Source: Lentisphaeria bacterium (GTDB lineage Bacteria; Verrucomicrobiota; Lentisphaeria; Victivallales; Victivallaceae). Taken from it: a stretch of 64,000 nucleotides of DNA. A program made the translations under genes and the position numbers. This document shows, in pieces, positions 38,352 to 49,088 of the stretch. The stretch spans positions 1,860,001-1,924,000 of the forward strand of contig CP091727.1 in the NCBI GenBank assembly GCA_022009855.1, given 5' to 3'. Under the pieces are notes generated by a model, which was given only the letters and a program-made list of their open reading frames with translations, did not search any database and was not told the DNA's origin. Position 1 is the first letter of the stretch. The number at the start of each line of letters is the position of its first letter.

Positions 38352-40456
38352 TCATGGGAAAAAGAGCAGAACACCGCAGGAGAGCGGCGGCAGCTCCAGC
38401 GCGCTTTCTCCGGCGGGGAATTGCGTACGGCTCTCCCCGGTCTCCAGCGTGAACGGCCGGTCGCTCCGCAGCCGGACCGGTTCCGGCCGGTTCCGGAAGT
38501 TGACCAGAAACTGCGCCTCCTCCCCGTCCGGAGCCCGGAAGGCGCCGGTGGGCACCAGCGGGAGAAACTCGCTGTCTCGTTTCCGCAGTTTCAGCTCGTA
38601 CCAGCCGCACTCCAGCCGGACGGACGGCTTCTGCATCGTTCCGTGCAGCAGGAACTTCCGATATTTCCGGCGGAATGCGTTGCACTGCTTTGCAAGGGTG
38701 AGAACCGGCTGTTGTTCCGGCGCCGGGGCGCTCCAGTCCGCCGCCGCGCCCCAGTCGATCTCGCCGGAGTCGCGCAACGTGAACGAGAGGTATTCGCCGC
38801 GGACGAAGCTCATCGCCAGCCGGAGCTGGAGGTTGTCCGGCGAATCCGCGCAGCGGATCGTCTCCCCAGGCGGAGGATTCGTTGCCGAGGAAGTTGTTGG
38901 CGTATTCATGGAAGAGGTATTGCACCGCATTTGCCTCCTGCCCGTAGACCAGCGGGTTGCGCCGGTCGTTGAACGGCATCTGGGCGATGTAGGGAGTGGC
39001 GGCGACGTTTTCGCAGCCGATCAGCAGCGGATTGCCGGTCGCGGCGGCGGTTCGGCGCATGGTTTCGATCAATTTTGCCATCGCGCGGGTCTGCCAGACG
39101 CCGGGCAGCGGCGGGTGATGGTGGTCGCGGGCGTAGCAGACGAAGCTTTCGCCGCCATGGTTCTGGTCGAGGATCTGGAAGAAGTCCACGCCGTGCTCCG
39201 CGACCAGTTTCACCTGTTCGCACATGACATCGACGCACCACGGTTCGGTGATGCACAGTTCCGTCCCCTGCCGGATGTTGGAGCAGATCCGGGCATCGAC
39301 CTCCCCTTTCGGCCCGCGGGCCATGAACCGTTCGAGGCCGCGTTTCCGATACTCCTCCTCGGTGGAGTAGTCGTGAATCCGGCTTTTCCGGGTGTAGAGC
39401 GTTCCCGAGCCGTAGAGGCCGATCCGGTGCCCCGCCTTGTGGAGCTTGTCGCAGAAGGTGAGGAAGGACTCCTCCCCGCCGACCGGCGGCCAGTAGTAGG
39501 GGGCATCCACGGACCGTTGTGATCCCAGCGCATCAGCAGCACGAGCAACGGGGAGTCCAGCGCGGCGGAGAGCTCCTGCAGACGCGCAAAGTTCCGTTCG
39601 TAGGGGAGAAAGCGGTTGGGTTCCGGCGTGATCCTGCCGTCGCCGCAGACCGGATAGATGATCACCACCGGCGACTCCTCCATCCAGTCGGGCAGTGCGA
39701 AATCCCGCTTCATTGTCGGGTCGTGCTTCATCCAGCGGCGGTAGATCTCACAGGCGTCCATCCAGTCCCCTTCGAAGGCGCCGACGACGAGGTCGAAAGG
39801 GAGTTCGAATTCCTGCTCCATCCCCTGCCGGTCGCAGGTGCATTCGATGCGGAGCCGGACCGACGAGCCGGCGGCCGGGCCGATCTCCATGGTCTTGATC
39901 GAGTGGGTGGGGTCGTCCGCGGCGTAGTAGAGGCCGTAGCGGCTTCCGTAGGCGGCGAGGAACTGCACCGAGGCCGAGCCGGGATAGACGCAGGGGTCGC
40001 TGTTGCCGGGGAATCCGGCGTGATGGTATTCGCGGAAGCTCTTCCACGGTTCGCGGATCAGGCAGCCGGGACCGTGCGGCCAGAAGATCTCCTTCTCCAG
40101 CGGGACGCTGAGCCGCGGCATTTCGATGAGGTCCGCCCACATCCCCTCCGGCACGCCGCGCAGCGACGGGCGGATGCGGAAAACTCCCCGTCGAAGGTGA
40201 TCCGGCAGCCGACGGTGAACTCCGGCGCCTCCGGGTGGCCGCTCCAGAGAAAAAGCTCTCCCTCCCGCCGGAACTCCGGGAATTCCGACGCCTGAAAGAA
40301 GCGGTAATCCCCCGTCTCGTGGAGGTACATGCGGAGCGTGAACATTCCCGTTGACGGCGCGGCGAGCTCCGTGCCGTGAAAGGTGATCGATTCGATGGCG
40401 CCGTTCCGTTCGGAGAGGCGCAGTTGAAAATCCTGATTGCCGAAGGTGTAACTCAT
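38352..40456 (-). CDS. TIM-barrel glycoside hydrolase-like protein (possibly DUF6259 group)
   Basis: About 700 residues. N-terminal beta-sandwich (FTLRMYLHETGDYRF, EPWKSFREYHHAGFPGN), then a barrel: SPLLVLLMRWDHNGPW, RIGLYGSGTLYTRKSRIHDY, AEHGVDFFQILDQNHGGESF with a conserved-looking Asp, and NPLLIGCENVAATPYIAQM with a Glu. The C-terminus is a beta domain ending QFLVNFRNRPEPVRLRSDRP. Frame changes near 40185, 39515 and 38875. The layout resembles retaining alpha-glycosidases of clan GH-D type, but I cannot name the family with certainty. No signal peptide. Confidence 0.6.
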
Positions 40457-40507
40457 GAAAATCCGGTTCCTGCGTTGAAATGGTTGTCTGTTTGAATTCC
40501 GAATGAT

Positions 40508-41441
40508 TCACTCCAGCTGCGCCGTGGCGTAGCCGTAGAGGTTGTGTCCGCTGTAGAGCAGCGGGAATGCCGAAAAGAATTCGCCGTCCCGGGTGCGCAC
40601 CAGCGCGAGGCGCAGCTCCTCTCCGGAGCGGGACGGATTGCCCCGGAAGTAGCCGGGCAGTTCAGCGAAGGGAACCGCCGCTTCGAAGCACCAGCCGCCC
40701 TGCGGATCGCTTCCGGCGGCGGTCGAAATCCGTTCCGGCGCTTCCCGGCGGCAGTTGAGGTAGATTTCGCCGCGCCGTTTGGTGTGGAGCGCGGAAAACA
40801 CGCATCCGGAACCGTTGACGACGATCTCCCGGTAGCAGGGAATCCGCGGGTCGGAGAGGAGGAAAATTTCCGCCGCGTCGCCGTCCCACGGCTGCGGCGC
40901 ACCCGGTGCGTCGGAGACCGGGCAGGTCCGCCGGATCTTCTCCGGGAAACGGGCGCTGATGTAGAGGTTCTTCCGGTCGTAGCCCACCCGCCATCGGCCG
41001 GAGACGGTGCGCGCCTGCGTGGAGTTGAGTGGATATTCCGAATGGATCTCCAGCGCTTTCTCCCCATTCGGCGTCGGACCACTTGCCGTCGATTACCGGC
41101 GGAACGGCGAGGAACGGAATCCGCCAGCGCGGCGGCCGGGCGGTCCAGCGCCGCCCCCCGGTCGAGTTCATCGCGGATTTTCCCCAGCCGGGCGCGCGCC
41201 TCTTCGAGCCGGCGGGCCGTGGCGGGAATCGTCCCCTCCAGCAGCCCCAGTTCGAGCGAATGCCAGAAGCGCGAGGCGATCAGGTCGGCGGCGTAGCGGG
41301 CGGGGGAGTCCTCCGGGAGCGTCCGGTAGACCCCCGGATCGACCGGGCGAGGGCGAGGTCACGCTCTTCCGGCTCTGCACCGGATGCGCCGAGTGCGGCC
41401 GCGAGCAGCAGAAGTGGGAAAAGTCGGCGACAGGCTCTCAT
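40508..41441 (-). CDS. Secreted CBM9-like carbohydrate-binding protein
   Basis: About 310 residues. Signal peptide (LFPLLLLAAALGASGAEPEE), a helical region (ARYAADLIASRFWHSLELGL), then a CBM9-like beta domain beginning PPVIDGKWSDAEWGEA, with GYDRKNLYISARFPEKI, QPWDGDAAEIFLLSDP and WCFEAAVPFAELPGY. Such domains bind ends of xylan- or cellulose-like chains. Frame changes near 41345, 41155 and 41065. It starts immediately after the stop of the giant fusion gene and is followed by the TIM-barrel gene after 51 nt. Confidence 0.7.
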
Positions 41442-41442
41442 T

Positions 41443-44400
41443 TCATTTGTTCTCCGGGAAGAATCCGGCGTCGTCGATCAGGACCGAACCGGGCGCGTCG
41501 AGCAGCCGGAAGCGCAGCGCGGCGACGGTTGTTCCGGCGGGGACCGGCGAGTCGAACCGGTACTCTTTCCAGCCGGATTTTCCATCGGCGGCGGGGAGGT
41601 CGATCGGCTGGAACAGCGACCGCTCTCTGCCGTTTTCCTGATAGATGAGATGGCACTCCAGCCGGACCGGTTCCCGGTTCTCCTGTTTGAGCGAGAAACC
41701 GAACCGGGCGTTCTGTTTCGGCACCCGGAGCAGAAGCCGGGCGCTGGCGTAGGCGCGGAGCCGCAGCGCGGGATTGTCGTTGTTCTCGTCGCCCGCGCAG
41801 AATGCCGCACCGTAACAGGTGATGCGGGGCGGCGGATTGGTCACCCACGGCAGGGTATGCTCCATGGTTCCCGCCGCGTCGAGCAGAGTTCCGGCCACGG
41901 TGAAGTCGTCGAAGGTTTCGCGTTCCGGCGGCTCCGGCAGGGCGAGACCGCCTTGGAGAAACTCCGGCGCAGTGAGATTTTCCGGCATCGTTCCGGTGGA
42001 GAAGGCCATGGCGGTGATGCCGTTCCAGCGGTAGGCGGGGAAGAGTTTTCCCTCCTCCAGCAGCGGCAGGCGCAGGGTTGTCTTGTCACGTTCCACGCCG
42101 GAGAGTTCCCGGGGCAGATTCGAGGAGAGGAGCCGGAACGGTGCCGCATCCGTTTCCGCCCCGCCAGTTCCCCGCGCAGCACGATTCTGCCGCCCTTTTT
42201 CGGCATCGAGCCGCGCCGCATCAACTGGTACGAACCGAAGAGGGGGCCGCCGCCTTCCAGCGGGAAGGCGTACTCGACCAGCGAGGCGAGACCGGTGAGC
42301 AGGACGCTCCGCCCCGGATTGCGCGGAAACGCGGCACGGCGGATCCGCAGAAACTTCTCATCCTGAAAGATCATCATCCCGTCGAAGAGGTCGCCGCCGG
42401 AACTGATCCGCCGGGAATAACCGCCCTGCGACTCGATCTCCCAGTCGCGCAGGAGCGTTTCGCCTTTCGCGTTCTGCATCCGGGCGATGCCGCCGCCGTG
42501 GCGGGCGAGGGTGAAGGCGTAGTCCGGATGGGTGACGCAGGTGAGCGAGGCATCGTCCTTCGCAAGGGTCAGCGCACCGGTCCGGATCGTCGCCGCCTTC
42601 TCCGCCGGAACCTGATCCGGCCGGAGCGGTTTCAGCGTCAGCGTGAACCGGGCGGGCACTCCGGCTGTGAGCGGGAGATTCTGCGAGAGGAAGGCGGCCA
42701 GATGCCACTCCTTCCGGCCGGGGAACTGCGAGTAGAGGAAGAGTCCCGCCGACGGTTCGGTGAGCGGATTCTCCTGACGCCAGACGACGCCGTCATTGCC
42801 GCGGAAGGCGCGGATCTCCGGTGACTGCCAGTTGAGCGGCACCCGGTTGCTCGAATAGAGAATGTTTCTGGCCAGCCGGGCGGAGAGGTAGTAGCGGAAG
42901 TGCTCGTAACCGAGATCGTTCAGCAGCCGGTTGTCCTGTTTCGTCTCCGGCGGACGCGCTTCGAACCAGTCGTCGAGCCGCCCGTCGGCGGTGTCCACCT
43001 GATAGCGGTCGATTTCCGGCGCGGCGAAGAGCAGCGCGAGCTCCTTTTCTCCGAAGTTCCGTGCCGCCGCCTCCAGCCGGATTCCTCCGGCGGAACAGTG
43101 GTAGGTGAGCGAAAGCGTCCTGCCGGGGAAGCCGGGGGAAGGTGAGTTCGTTCGTCAGGCGGATCGTCTCCCCGTCGCGCTCCGTCCGGGCGCGGTTGAC
43201 GCACTTCTCCGGGCGGATCGGCAGCAGCAGCGCGCTCCGGCAGAGGCTCTCCTTTCCCGCGGGGGCGAAGGCGTCGATCAGTCCGCTTTTGCGATTGACC
43301 CGCAGTGTGTAGGCGGCGGAATCCACCTGCCAGTTGTCGGCGTTTTCCCGCAGGCGCGGTGCGCTTTCAGTCGGAACCGGGGCGGCGGCCGGTTTTTCCG
43401 CCTTCCTCTTCGCCACTTCGCGGCTGGTGAAGAGCCGCGCCTGCCACGGTTCGAGCCGGAGTGTTTCGCCGACCGGTTCGCCGGTCTCGGCATCGAACCG
43501 CACATTTTCCGGGAAGGCCGCCCGTATGGTCCGGGGCGAATTGGTGAAATTGATCAGCCCGACCGCCTGTTCGGCATCGGTTTTGCGGAGCACGGCGAAG
43601 ACCGCCGGGTCGCCGGTCCGGATGGCGCGGTAGTTCGGCACGCCGCGGCGGAGCGGGGCGTTTTCGGCGCGGAGCCGGTTCAGTCGCGCCAGAAACGGAC
43701 CGTTGCCGAGGTCGAAGCTGCCGGTGGTGTCCCCCGCCAGCGGAATGCCGTGCGCGAAGTAGAGCAGCGCGGTCAATGCGCGCGCCGGGCCGAGTCCGAC
43801 GGCGGCGACCGAGGAGGGGCCGTCGTGCAGCTCGACGTAGCGCATGCGGATGAGATCGGCCGGATCGGTGAAGTACTGCTCCTCCAGCCGCCGGATGAAG
43901 GCGGGGACGAACTCCGCCACCGGAAGGTTCAAAAAACTTGTGGAGCCAGACCCGTCCCATGAAGTCGTAGATGAAATCCCCGCTCCGCACATGGACCGCG
44001 TCGGGCACCTCCGCCAGCACCGCGGCATCCTGCCGCACTTCGCGGGCGGCGCCGCGGACCGCCTGAATGAGTTCATATCCTCCCTGCCGGGTGGAGAGGC
44101 TGGCCCGGAAAGGCGGCGGCGAGAGCCGGTCCTGCGGCAGTGATTTTTTCCACCACTCCGGATCGGTGCCGGCAGGCGGCGTGTCGGGGTCGCGCGGCGG
44201 CCAGTCGGTCCGCCGCCAGTCCGGTCCGCTGCCGCCGCACTGGTCGATCCGGAATCCCGCCGCGCCGAGCCGGGTGAACATCCGGGCGGAGTCGGCGACA
44301 TACCGCTGCCACTCCTTCGAATTGAAGGCGAGCGCATTGACCCGTCCGGGCGGCAGCACGCCGCCGTTTTCGAGGAAGCGGAGCGCGAAGACGCTGTTGC

Positions 44401-46806
44401 CCCGCTCGCGGGCCGATTCCACCGTGCCGCCGTGCGGAACGATGTCCTGCAGCAGCCGGATTCCCCGCTTTGCCGCCTCATTGCACATGGCGGCGTATTC
44501 CTCCGGAGTGCCGAAGTCGGCGCAGAGCTTCTGGTAATCCACCGGCATGTAGGTCGGCCCGGTGTTGGCGGGCTGGCTCCACAATGTGTTGAAGCCGAGG
44601 CGCTGCATCCGGGGCAGAAACTCCCGGGTGATCGTCCGGAAGCCGTTCTCCGACGCCAGGCGGCGCGGAATGAATTCGAACATCACCGCATCGGCCACCC
44701 AGTCGGGACGGTCCTGCGGCGCGCGGAGGTTCCCCGTCCGGTACCAGTCGTGGACGATGCCGCTGCGCAGCGTCTCCCCTGCATCTTTCCCGGAGACGTG
44801 GATCCCGGCGCTCCCGATGGTGTGGGTGACGCCGGGATACGCCCAGCCGCAGCTTTCGAAGTACTGCTGCAGCACAAGGTTCCCGTTCTGGACGTTGATC
44901 CACTGCCGCGCGGTCTCCCGTCGGTCGTCGATCAGAAAGAGCAGCGAACCGCGCCCCCCGGAGTTCCGCCTGCAGCGGCATGGTGTAGGCCGCGGTGGTG
45001 AACCGCTCCTTTCCGGAGAGCGTCTCCCCCCGGCGCGGCGTGGTGCGGACCTTCTGCCGCATCGCCGGATCGTCCTCCAGCGCATGGAGCGAACCGGTGT
45101 CGCCCGCGAGCGCCCGGTGCATGCAGCAGCGCCTTCTTTGCCACCGGGAAGCAGAAGCTTGTGCTGTAGAAGGGAACCGGCTTGCCCGCGGTGGAGGGGT
45201 TCACCAGCCGAAGCGTCGCCTCCTGTTCGAGCAGCCCCGGAATTTTTCGCGCGTCGAAGCGGATGAAGTGACTGATTTCAAATCCGTTGCGTTCCCCGTC
45301 GATCCGCAGAACTCCCGTTTTCTCATCGAAGGAGACCGTGCGGACGTTCATTTTGCTCCAGCGCCGTTTCCCCAGCTGGAGGCGGAGCATATCGACTTTC
45401 CACGGGATCAGGTCGATCCTGCGGTAGCGCAGTTTCTCCCATTCCCCCGGTCGTTGACGGCGAACTCCCATTCACCGAAGCGGAATGCGTGACTCTGCAC
45501 CTTTCGCGCCGCCGCCGCACTCTTCCCCGCCCCGGATTTCGGGCTGGTTAACTGCTGGTAGACCTTCTCACCGTCGGTGACACAGTAGCGGATATGTCCC
45601 TGCGTCGGATAGAGTTTGAACCCCTTGCGGGAACTTTCCGGCAGTGCGTTGTAGATGGTGGCGATGTTGTATGGAGGGCAGGTGAAGTCGATCAGTCCGG
45701 CTGAGAGGTAGACCGGGCAGCGGATCAGCCGGGCGAAGTTCGCCGTGTCGAAGTAGTCGACATACGCCCCGCCGTCGTTGCGCGGATAGGTCGGAACCGG
45801 GCCGCGCAGATCCCCGAACGCCGGAATCGCCGCCAGGCAGAGCGACACATCCCTGTCGAGCGCCGCGGCGGCCAGCGCCTGTCCGCCTCCCATGCTGTTG
45901 GCCTGTACGATCAGATTCTTCCTGTCCCACTCCGGCAGGGTCTTGACGTAGTCGAGCGCGCGCATGAGCCGTTGAAACATTCCCTTGAAGTACCAGCTTT
46001 CAGGATTCCCCGCGCCGATCTTGTGATAGGAGCGCAGCGCGCCGCGCATGAGCTGCTGATAGTAGGCGCTCTCCCGGCCGTTCTCGATGCCGTGGGCGTT
46101 GAATTCGAAGGCGATCACGTTGCGCCGCCAGACCGGTTTCGCGGCGGAGAAGACCCCGGCGCCGTGCGGCAGTACCACGATCGGCAGCGAACCGGGTTTC
46201 GCATGGTGCGGAATGCTCAGATAGCCTCTGACCGGAACCCCGCCGGTACAGTCGATTTCGATCTCGTAGCATCGGCCGCGGTCCTTGAAGCGGTCGGGCA
46301 CGCTGGTTTCACGCCGCTTCACCCGGAGCGGTACCTTATCGACCTCGGCCCGCTGTCTCCGCCAGAACTCCTCGAAATCCGCCGGAGCCGGGCGGTGCGG
46401 AATCTTTTCCGGAGAAAAGAGCACGCCGATTCCCCCTTGAGCACCTTGTCCCAGGCGTGTGCCGGTCTGGGATTCGGCAGCGGTTTGCGTTCCGCGTCGC
46501 AGGCGGTGCCGAGCAGTGCGAACCAGCCGGGGTCGGTCAGGCTCTTCTTTACCTGAAATTTCTCCGAGGCCGGAATGAATTGTTCGGAGACCTTCTTTCC
46601 GTTTACAAACTGTTCGCACTTGAGATATTTCGCCTCTTCCGGCAGCGGCGGAGCGCAATGGTCAGCTCCGCCGTTTCGCCGCAGCGCAGAATGCCGGAGG
46701 GCGCGTTGCCGTCGGCGGTGATCCTGGGAACCGTTTCCGTTGCAAATGTTGTGGTGAGAATTCCCACCGCCAGCAGAGCCGGAAGGATGAAACGGTATTT
46801 TTTCAT
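41443..46806 (-). CDS. Giant acetylesterase plus GH13-like fusion, secreted
   Basis: About 1787 residues once indels are bridged. Signal peptide MKKYRFILPALLAVGILTTT. Residues 130-420: an AXE1/CE7-like alpha/beta hydrolase with LPIVVLPHGAGVF, nucleophile Ser in VQANSMGGGQALAA, Asp in AGLIDFTCPP and His in PTQGHIRY. An Ala/Lys linker (GAGKSAAAARK) is followed by a beta domain (FGEWEFAVND...EWEKLRYRRI). Residues 700-1030: a GH13-like barrel with LGFNTLWSQPANTGPTYMPV, nucleophile Asp in GFRIDQCGG, acid Glu in AVLAEVPDA and YVELHDGPSS. The C-terminus is beta-rich. Frame changes near 46660, 46432, 45428, 45115, 44955, 43930, 43130 and 42145. No stop separates the two parts near 45428. Confidence 0.7.
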
Positions 46807-46824
46807 GAGAGAAAACTCCTTGTG

Positions 46825-47973
46825 TTACAACGATATGATGTTGAGACCGTCCAGACTGGCCCGCTGCGTGTACATGTTCTTTTGAAGTAGGCCCGCTCTC
46901 CTGACGCGACATGCCCGTCGGCGGAAAGATAGTTGGCCCGCCTGCCGTGCGCGGCAAGGTTGAGCGCCGTGGTGCTGCCGTTGGGAAACCAGCGGAAATA
47001 CGCCAGCCCCGGATACGAGGTGGACATCGCTTCGGAGAGCAGCGGGAGTTTCATCCGGTACCGCTTCTCCTGTTGCGGAATCTTCGCCACTTTCACGCAG
47101 ATGTAGTGAGTGTTGGCCGCGGCATCCGCCGGTTTCTGCGCACACGCCTCCGCCCAGTGGTAGGAATCCATGTTCGCGCCGTAAACCGTGTTGAAGTAGA
47201 AGCTCAGTTCATAGGTCATCGTCGTCCCGTCCCATTCACGGAAGGTCGCCGGGCAGTGGTAGCGGCGCGTTTTCATTTCGCCCAGAACTTTATTGCTCGC
47301 GGAACTGAAGTAACTGGTCAGGTATTTGATGTAGCTGTTGTTGTCCCAGTCCAGCGTGATGTAGTCGCTGTTGTCGTTGGCGTACTGGTGAAAAGTCAGC
47401 CCGATCTGGCGCAGGTTGCTGGTGCAGCCGGTCATCTTCGCCCGCATGAACGCCTTGTTCAGCGCCGGCAGCAGCATCGAGGCCAGAATCGCGATGATCG
47501 CGATCACGATGAGGAGTTCGATCAAGGTAAAAGTCCGGTATCGGGCCGCCGCGTATTTGGCGGTGTGGGAGCCGGGGAGCGTGTCCGCCGCCCCCCGAAC
47601 CCCCTGCGTCCGGCAGGGTGCCGGTGCCGGAGACGGGTCGGCTGTCAGGCCGGACTCGGCGGCGAGTACGGGCCCGAGGGAGTGAGAGCCGCGGAAATAC
47701 GAACGGCTCTTCCCGCTTTTTTGCGGAAAGACCCCTTCGCATTTCCGCTCCCCTTCGCCGGGTGCCGAGCCGGTGCGGACTCGCGCGGGCGTGTTTGACT
47801 GCGGGAGTGTTCGGTGGATCGGCGGTACGGGGAGAGACGCGTCGCCCCCCGCCGCTTCTCTCCCCGAACCCCTCTCTTTCCGGCCCGTGGAATTGCCGGG
47901 CGGTGGCGGAGGTTGCGGGGCGGAATTTTTCCGTCGGAAGTTTGATCAAGGTGAATGTTTTTCGTTCCTGCAT
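46825..47973 (-). CDS. Pseudopilin with duplicated FTLIEL segment and long N-terminal insert
   Basis: ATG 47973 (AAAGGG before it) reads MQERKTFTLIKLP, then about 420 nt of Arg/Pro/Ser-rich sequence without hydrophobic helix, then RYRTFTLIELLIVIAIIAIL and a normal pseudopilin: LPALNKAFMRAKMTGCTSNL, GLTFHQYANDNSDYITLD, a middle domain, and NLAAHGRRANYLSADGHVAS at the end. The two FTLI(E/K)L coding stretches (47938-47955 and 47514-47531) match in 15 of 18 bases. The distance of 424 nt is one base off frame, so one indel in the G-rich insert is assumed. A second indel near 46880 gives the ending KKNMYTQRASLDGL. It precedes the esterase-GH13 fusion by 18 nt. Confidence 0.7.
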
Positions 47974-48180
47974 CGATTTCCCTTTCCTGGCAGCGTTGCT
48001 TTTCTTCGGATTTTCCGGGACGATTTTTTCCAAACGCAGCTTGCATATTTGCTCTTGTGCGTTCATCTTATGTGACAGCGGACGGGATATGCCGTTTTCC
48101 GGCCGGGAGTGACGAAGCTGCATCATGGTCGTACACCTTTCTGTTTCATCTTCCCGGATCGGAAAGATGATTTGATATCC

Positions 48181-48206
48181 TATAATATTGGATATATACC
48201 AATATT
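48181..48206. promoter_or_regulatory. Palindromic operator overlapping a TATAAT box
   Basis: AATATTGG (48184-48191) and CCAATATT (48199-48206) form a perfect 8-bp inverted repeat with a 7-bp centre, in the divergent gap (47974-48293) between the pseudopilin operon and the IclR gene. TATAAT (48181-48186) overlaps the left arm. This is the best candidate operator for the IclR protein. The rest of the gap holds only AT-rich sequence. Confidence 0.5.
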
Positions 48207-48293
48207 CTGTCTGCCTTAATTATACCATAAAAGAAGATCAATGTCAATAGCGGGAGAGAAAAAATCCCGTATTTTAACGGAGAAGAGGCGGTT

Positions 48294-49067
48294 ATGCGGG
48301 CAAAGACGCTGATCCAGTCGGTGGACCGGGCGATAGAAATCCTGGAGATAGTTCGGGATGCGGATGGTCCGGTTCGCGCGGCGATGATCGCACACGAAAT
48401 GGAGCTGCCGTTGAAGACGGCGCACAATTTGATCCGGTCGCTGTTGCAGCACGGCTACCTTGTGCAGAATGAGGAGAAGAGTTATCAGCTCGGACCGGAG
48501 TGTTTTCTGCTTGCCGACCAGGCGAAGGGACCATTTTCCCAGCTGGGGCGCCAGGTGGGGACGCGGTGCTGGAGTTGCATCGGAAGAGTGGAATGGCCGC
48601 CTTTTTCGGCTGTGACTACGCGTATCGGCTCTACTGTGTGACGATCGTCGAGGCTTCCGGATACCGGGAGATCAACGGCCGTCAGCTCTGGCTCAATTCG
48701 ATGCACGCAACCGCGGCCGGACGAGTGATTCTCGCGGCCCGGGGCGAGGCGTATCTGGAGAGGTTTCTCGAGCAGAGCGAACTGCGCAAGTTCAACCCGC
48801 AGACGAAAAATATGCCGGAACAACTTCGCGCGGAGGTGGAGAAGACCAGACGCGACGGCTTCAGCGTCGTCGAAGATGAACATGTGGTCGGCTTTATTTC
48901 GGTCGCCATCCCGGTCACCACCCCGCAGGGGGAAACTGCTCGGAGGACTCGCGTCCTCCTGCCGCACCCATTTCTGGCATGAGCGGAAACTTCAGCTGGA
49001 AGAGGTTTTGCGCGACCTGCGCTGGAGTGCGGGCAGAATCATCGAAGCCCACGGCAATCTTCTCTGA
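48294..49067 (+). CDS. IclR-family transcriptional regulator
   Basis: About 258 residues. N-terminal winged helix: SVDRAIEILEIVRDADGPVR, AMIAHEMELPLKTAHNLIRS, LLQHGYLVQNEEKSYQLGPE. The C-terminal GAF-like effector domain follows: AAFFGCDYAYRLYCVTIVEA, LNSMHATAAGRVILAARGEA, VEKTRRDGFSVVEDEHVVGF, ISVAIPVTTPQG. Frame changes near 48560 and 48940. IclR proteins usually bind a small acid or sugar acid and control a neighbouring operon. Here the divergent carbohydrate run (47973 to 37613) is the likely target. Confidence 0.9.
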
Positions 49068-49088
49068 TTCTTCTGCCGGAGAGCTGTT

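Noticed and set aside
47290..48126. 278-codon frame starting at 48126 as a separate gene
   Set aside because: Its upstream part has no ribosome site and overlaps the regulatory gap. The start at 47973 with a ribosome site and FTLIKL fits a pseudopilin, and the rest is the insert.
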